The notes under the pieces were generated by a model that was not told the DNA's origin, did no database searches, and worked only from the letters and a program-made list of their open reading frames with translations. Both the position numbers and the translations under genes were made by a program. Below, in pieces: positions 32,532 through 36,273 of a stretch of DNA of 36,273 nucleotides (position 1 is the stretch's first letter; each line of letters starts with the position of its first letter). Source of the DNA: Lapillicoccus sp. (GTDB lineage: Bacteria > Actinomycetota > Actinomycetes > Actinomycetales > Dermatophilaceae); contig NZ_JANXRJ010000084.1 of NCBI RefSeq assembly GCF_025353065.1, forward strand, positions 1 through 36,273, read 5' to 3'.

Positions 32532-34988
32532 CTACGTCGTGGGGCTGGTGCCGACCTTGACCGTCATCGACGTGCCCTGCTGCTTCACCACGGTCATCGT
32601 GACCCCGGCGCCCGCGACCTTGACCCCGGTGAACGGCTGCTCGGCGCGCCAGTAGGACGTCGTGTCGTCGAACACCGGCTGCGCCGCCCGACCGCGGACG
32701 TAGCTGGGCTGGCCGTTGACGTGCAGGGTGAACGACTCCGCCTTCCGGAGTGAGAAGGGGGCGTCGTAGGTCTGGATCCGGCCACGCCAGAAGGCGCCTG
32801 TGAGGTTCGCCAACAGGTCGGGGTGGGCGTCGACCGGCAGGACCAGTCCGGCTCCCGGGTGCTGGGTCGTGTTGTTGTCGCTGTAGGAGGTGTCCCAGTA
32901 GTTGACGAGCAGGCCCTCTTGGTAGGGGAAGAACTCGACCTTGTCCGGGGCCGCGGTCCCGAAGCCGAAGTTGTAGGGCCCGTGCTGGAGGTAGCGGTCG
33001 TAGAACACCCGGGAGCGGTTGCTCGCCAGGTAGTACTGGTCGAAGGCCGTGCTCTGGACCGCGCCCACAACGGTGGAGCCGGTGGCCGTCCAGCCGTTGG
33101 CGCCGGCCTCGGCGCCGTCGGTGAACACGGTCGTGGTCCCCGCGGTGAGGGCGATGTCGTCCGCGAAGAAGCCGGTACCGCCCGCGGCGCCGTCGGTGGC
33201 GTAGCGGAACCGCAGGCCGACGGTCGACCCGGCATACGCGGACATGTCGAAGGTTGCGGGCTGGTAGCCGTCGCTCGTGCCGTCGATCCCATTGCCCTCG
33301 GCCGCGGTGGTGATGGAGCCGGGGATCGCCTTCCAGCCGGAGCCGTTGTCCACCTCGACGTAGGCGTAGTCGCACGCATCGGCACCGCAGTCCTCGATGT
33401 CCCAGCTCGCCTTGAAGGTGAGCTGCGACGTACCGGCCGGCACCACCACCTGACGGGTGAGAGAGGTGTTGAGGTCGTCACCCTTGCCGCTCCACCACTG
33501 CTTCGTCCCTTCGGGAGGCGTGGGCAGCGTCGAGGTGACCTGCTTCTTGGGCAGGACCACGACGACCCCCTGGGCCTTGGCGGAGTTGTACTCGTGCGGG
33601 CCGAGGTCGATCGTCTTCTGCTGACCGGCGAGGACCACCTCGTAGTCCAGCCAGCCGAGCTGGAGCTTGTCCCAGACCCCGAGGTCGGCCGGGCGGGTGC
33701 CGATACCCTCGTCGCCCTTGGCGCGCGCCCTGGACTGGGCCATCAGGGTCCACCAGTTCACGGCGGTGTCGCCGCCCCCTGCGGTGTCGTAGTGGTCGGG
33801 CAGACCGAGGTCGTGGCCGTACTCGTGGGCGAAGACCGAGAGCCCGCCGTTCTCCGGCTGGACGGTGTAGTCGGCGACCCACAGGCCGGTCGTGCCGATC
33901 TGGGTCCCGCCGATGGGGAAGTTGGCCGGGCCGGGACCCTGCTCGCCGGACTGGAAGGCACGCCAGCGGTGCGACCAGATGGCGTCCTCACCCTGTTGCG
34001 GGTCACCGTCGGCCTGGTCGCCCCCGGCGTGGACGACCTGGAAGTGGTCGATGTAGCCGTCGGGCTCGTTGAAGTTGCCGTCACCGTCGTAGTCGTAGCG
34101 GTCCCACTGGTCGAAGGAGGTGAGGTCGGTCTTGATCTGGGCGTCGGTGCGCCCGGTCGCCTTCTGGTCGAGGACCCACTGGTCGAGGGCGTCCTTGAGG
34201 AGGTTCCACGTGTTGGAACAGACGATGCCGGTGCACGGGAAACCATTGCTGCGGCCGTAGCGGGCCTCGTTGTACTTGACCTTCACCCAGTCGGTCACGG
34301 TTCCGTCCACGGAGTACCGACCCGAGGACTGCTTCTCGTAGTAGGTCTTGAGGGACTCGACCCCGGAGCCGGCGCCGAAGTAGAGCTGGCGGTAGTGCTC
34401 GGGGGAGTAGTGCTTCTGCCAGATGGTCGAGTTGTCCTTCGTCCGGTCGGGTTCGGTGATCTGGTTGCGTCGCGGACCCTGGAAGGTGGTCGGGCCAGCG
34501 GTCGCCGGGTCGGTGTCCACGTCGCCGTAGCGGGGGTCGATGTCCGTGGCGCGCGTGTTGCCGAACTCCGCCAGCACGACGAAGATCTTGTCGGTCTTCT
34601 CGCGGGAGAGCTCGACGTACTGGTCCACCTTCTTCGGCGTCACCGTCTGGCCGGCCTTGGCCTGGGCCTTCTGGGCGGCGGTCAACGGCACGCTCTTGGT
34701 GCCGACCTTGACGACCTGCGAGCCGCCCCGCGACTCGACCTTGGCCGTCCCCTTGATGACGGCCTGGACGGCCTCCTGACGCAGCTCCGACTGCTTGGCC
34801 GCGAGCGGGTCCGCGAGGTCCGCCGTACCGCCCGTGTCGGAACTGGCGGTGTCGCCGGCCGAACTGCCGGCGGGACTGGTGTTCGCCGTCGCGGTCGCCA
34901 CGGACCCGGCGGTGGCCGGTGACGTCGTGGCGAGAGCGAGGCCGCCGACCAGGGTGAGGCAGGCGGCGCCGATAAGTGCCCTTCGCAT
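32532..34988 (-). CDS. Secreted M6-family metalloprotease (immune inhibitor A-like)
   Basis: An 818-residue exported zinc protease. The signal peptide is MRRALIGAACLTLVGGLALA, cleaved near ATA/GS (about residue 27). A Ser/Thr-rich linker and propeptide-like region follow (to about 120). The M6 domain begins DKIFVVLAEFGNTRA. The active site is FAHEYGHDLGLPDHYDT with His388, Glu389 and His392, the InhA signature. A calcium-site-like DYDGDGNFNEPDGYID precedes it. Beta-rich domains follow, including a MAM/jelly-roll-like part (FKASWDIEDCGADACDYAYVEVDNGSGW). The known Bacillus enzyme cleaves host and extracellular proteins; here a scavenging role is equally possible. GGAGG stands eight bases before ATG 34988. 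The gene has its own terminator. Confidence 0.92.
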   Translation of the reverse strand: MRRALIGAACLTLVGGLALATTSPATAGSVATATANTSPAGSSAGDTASSDTGGTADLADPLAAKQSELRQEAVQAVIKGTAKVESRGGSQVVKVGTKSVPLTAAQKAQAKAGQTVTPKKVDQYVELSREKTDKIFVVLAEFGNTRATDIDPRYGDVDTDPATAGPTTFQGPRRNQITEPDRTKDNSTIWQKHYSPEHYRQLYFGAGSGVESLKTYYEKQSSGRYSVDGTVTDWVKVKYNEARYGRSNGFPCTGIVCSNTWNLLKDALDQWVLDQKATGRTDAQIKTDLTSFDQWDRYDYDGDGNFNEPDGYIDHFQVVHAGGDQADGDPQQGEDAIWSHRWRAFQSGEQGPGPANFPIGGTQIGTTGLWVADYTVQPENGGLSVFAHEYGHDLGLPDHYDTAGGGDTAVNWWTLMAQSRARAKGDEGIGTRPADLGVWDKLQLGWLDYEVVLAGQQKTIDLGPHEYNSAKAQGVVVVLPKKQVTSTLPTPPEGTKQWWSGKGDDLNTSLTRQVVVPAGTSQLTFKASWDIEDCGADACDYAYVEVDNGSGWKAIPGSITTAAEGNGIDGTSDGYQPATFDMSAYAGSTVGLRFRYATDGAAGGTGFFADDIALTAGTTTVFTDGAEAGANGWTATGSTVVGAVQSTAFDQYYLASNRSRVFYDRYLQHGPYNFGFGTAAPDKVEFFPYQEGLLVNYWDTSYSDNNTTQHPGAGLVLPVDAHPDLLANLTGAFWRGRIQTYDAPFSLRKAESFTLHVNGQPSYVRGRAAQPVFDDTTSYWRAEQPFTGVKVAGAGVTMTVVKQQGTSMTVKVGTSPTT

Positions 34989-35145
34989 GCAAGAACCTCC
35001 ATGGGTGTAATGCTGTGAATTCTCCGAGAGAAGCATCGGAAAATGCTGAGTGGGATGACCGTAGCCGTTGGTCCACCATCTGGACAGGGGGATGGCCAAC
35101 TTCTTGCGTGTCGGGGGCCGCCGACGGTGTGGCAAAATCGCCGAC
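34989..35145. promoter_or_regulatory. Divergent promoter region between the M6 protease and DUF3046 genes
   Basis: This is 157 bases without a gene. On the plus strand CAAAAT (35133-35138) stands seven bases before GTG 35146, a leaderless-type -10. On the minus strand TACGGT occurs near 35061 as a candidate -10 for the protease, leaving a leader of about 65 bases. A small stem, AGCAT-N6-ATGCT, lies at 35032-35047 in that leader. Confidence 0.4.
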
Positions 35146-35376
35146 GTGCGGCTGAGCGTCTTCTGGACCCTGATGAACGACGAGTTCGAGGCGGGGTATG
35201 CCACCTCGCTCGCTCGTGACCACACGGTGCTGACCCTTGGTGGGCGCACGGTCGACGAGGCGCTCGAGGCCGGCATACCGGCTCGGGAGGTGTGGGACGC
35301 GATCTGCGACGAGATGGACGTGCCGGCGGAACGCCGGTTCGGCAAGGAGCCGGAGCGCCTCAGACGCCGTCCATGA
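35146..35376 (+). CDS. DUF3046 protein, recA-neighbourhood small protein
   Basis: A 76-residue cytosolic protein of the actinobacterial DUF3046 family: RLSVFWTLMNDEFEAGYATSLA, then HTVLTLGGRTVDEALEAG, then VWDAICDEMDVPAERR. The function is unknown. It lies directly before recA, as in many actinobacteria. GTG 35146 starts at the conserved RLSVFW. An upstream open frame (from 35068) would add 26 unconserved residues and is rejected. It uses GGC ATA CCG for Gly-Ile-Pro and TAT GCC for Tyr-Ala. Confidence 0.88.
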   Translation: MRLSVFWTLMNDEFEAGYATSLARDHTVLTLGGRTVDEALEAGIPAREVWDAICDEMDVPAERRFGKEPERLRRRP

Positions 35377-35413
35377 CGCGACCGCGAGAAGTGGGCGTGT
35401 CGCTGTGGTCGGG

Positions 35414-35429
35414 TCGAACACCTGTTCGG
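35414..35429 (+). promoter_or_regulatory. SOS (LexA) box upstream of recA
   Basis: TCGAACACCTGTTCGG matches the actinobacterial LexA operator TCGAAC-N4-GTTCGA with one change in 12 defined bases. A -10-like TAGGTT (35430-35435) follows directly, so bound LexA would cover the promoter. Damage-induced cleavage of LexA would release it. Confidence 0.85.
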
Positions 35430-35612
35430 TAGGTTGTGCACATGGGGTAGGCCCGTCGTCCCACGATCCACAGGCCTGCTGAACGACCTCGTGCGATGTC
35501 GGTCCCTACTCCTAACGTCTGATCTGACAACACGTCCGGCCGGCAGCACGGTCGAATGCGATGCGGGTCGCAGGTGGACGACCGACACGACTCAGAAAGC
35601 ACGGTGGAAGAC
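35430..35612 (+). promoter_or_regulatory. Long untranslated recA leader
   Basis: From the TAGGTT -10 box the transcript would carry about 170 bases before the recA ATG. A second -10-like TAACGT (about 35513) could give a shorter, LexA-independent transcript, as in mycobacterial recA with two promoters. I recognise no riboswitch or small gene here. Confidence 0.4.
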
Positions 35613-36273
35613 ATGCCAGCTGGCCCTCCGGATCGCGACAAGGCGATCGAGATGGTTCTCGGCCAGATCGAGAAGCAGCACGGCAAGGGCGCGATCATGC
35701 GCCTGGGTGACGAGACACGGCTGCCGATCGAGGTGATCCCGACGGGCTCGATCGCGCTCGACGTGGCCCTGGGCATCGGCGGGCTCCCGCGCGGCCGGGT
35801 CGTCGAGATCTACGGACCGGAGTCGAGCGGCAAGACGACCGTCGCCCTCCATGCGGTCGCCAACGCGCAGAAGGCGGGCGGGATCGCGGCCTTCATCGAC
35901 GCGGAGCACGCACTCGACCCGGAGTACGCCAAGAAGCTCGGCGTCGACACCGACGGTCTCCTCGTCTCCCAGCCCGACACGGGGGAGCAGGCCCTGGAGA
36001 TCGCCGACATGCTCATCCGCTCCGGCGCCATCGACATCATCGTCATCGACTCCGTCGCCGCACTCGTGCCCCGCGCCGAGATCGAGGGCGAGATGGGTGA
36101 CAGCCACGTCGGTCTCCAGGCTCGGCTGATGTCCCAGGCGCTGCGCAAGCTCACCGGCGGGCTCAGCCAGACCAACACGACCATGATCTTCATCAACCAG
36201 CTGCGCGAGAAGATCGGCGTATTCTTCGGCTCGCCGGAGACCACCGCCGGCGGCAAGGCCCTCAAGTTCTACG
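35613..36273 (+). CDS. recA: Recombinase RecA, 3'-partial at the window end
   Basis: The first 220 residues of RecA, which forms filaments on single-stranded DNA, drives strand exchange and triggers LexA self-cleavage. Walker A is GPESSGKTT (residues 68-76). The catalytic Glu lies in [12 protein letters not shown], Walker B is [23 protein letters not shown], and the L2-side block [22 protein letters not shown] is present with [11 protein letters not shown] at the edge. Family identity is near-certain, and no intein interrupts the visible part. ATG 35613 has GGTGGAAG just upstream. Expression is expected from the SOS box 184 bases upstream. Confidence 0.98.
   Translation, partial: MPAGPPDRDKAIEMVLGQIEKQHGKGAIMRLGDETRLPIEVIPTGSIALDVALGIGGLPRGRVVEIYGPESSGKTTVALHAVANAQKAGGIAAFIDAEHALDPEYAKKLGVDTDGLLVSQPDTGEQALEIADMLIRSGAIDIIVIDSVAALVPRAEIEGEMGDSHVGLQARLMSQALRKLTGGLSQTNTTMIFINQLREKIGVFFGSPETTAGGKALKFY

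Noticed and set aside
31065..32753. 562-codon plus-strand frame opposite the DUF3352 gene
   Set aside because: It crosses a gene end, a terminator hairpin and the AT-richer promoter region, and has no recognisable motifs.
35068..35145. N-terminal extension of the DUF3046 protein
   Set aside because: The added residues are unlike the family, and the region carries the promoter.
1..36273. CRISPR array, tRNA, rRNA, insertion sequences, biosynthetic cluster or phage defence system
   Set aside because: I found no regular spacer repeats, cloverleaf-type ends, transposase motifs or known defence gene neighbourhoods. The window is mostly core genes.

Overview
The window is about 70% GC, densely coded, and uses many GTG starts and stop/start overlaps of the GTGA/ATGA type. 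Gene content and order (ftsK, rimO, pgsA, pncC, clgR, DUF3046, recA) are those of a high-GC actinobacterium. By overall resemblance I would guess Micrococcales, near Intrasporangiaceae, but no rRNA is present to prove this. I see no tRNA, rRNA, CRISPR array, prophage or insertion sequence.

Layout. 1-705: the tail of an endonuclease/exonuclease/phosphatase-type membrane gene broken by an internal deletion. 706-4711 (minus): a small secreted DUF5666-like protein, a SufS-like cysteine desulfurase preceded by a SAM-IV-type riboswitch with its own promoter, and a secreted M36-like metalloprotease. 4924-7824 (plus): ftsK, apparently leaderless. 7913-9157 (minus): an FAD amine oxidase-like protein. 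9336-17044 (minus): a complete potassium-transport operon kdpF-A-B-C-D-E, including the 28-residue KdpF, with four helically phased direct repeats upstream that are probable KdpE boxes. 17221-18970 (plus): an S66 LD-carboxypeptidase and a vapBC toxin-antitoxin pair under a palindromic operator. 18983-20182 (minus): an M19 dipeptidase. 20228-24692 (plus): rimO, pgsA, pncC, clgR and a dipeptide epimerase. 24742-34988 (minus): nei2, lhr, a DUF3352 protein and a secreted M6 protease. 35146 to the end (plus): a DUF3046 gene and the first 220 codons of recA behind an SOS box.

How the genes work together. The kdp cluster is a self-contained K+ starvation module. The S66 carboxypeptidase, M19 dipeptidase and Ala-Glu-type epimerase could together recycle murein peptides, although they sit in three transcription units. 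Nei2, Lhr and RecA are DNA-repair functions. The pgsA-pncC-clgR and DUF3046-recA linkages are old actinobacterial neighbourhoods.

The most unusual signal is not a gene. The octamer GTATGCCG (or its complement CGGCATAC) occurs 24 times in 36 kb, on both strands and in every reading frame, and often forces rare AT-rich codons. Other points worth checking are a two-copy intergenic repeat placed just after minus-strand genes, a group of promoters whose -10 box lies 5-7 nt before the start codon (leaderless mRNAs), and a possible Shine-Dalgarno-pairing segment inside the SAM riboswitch.
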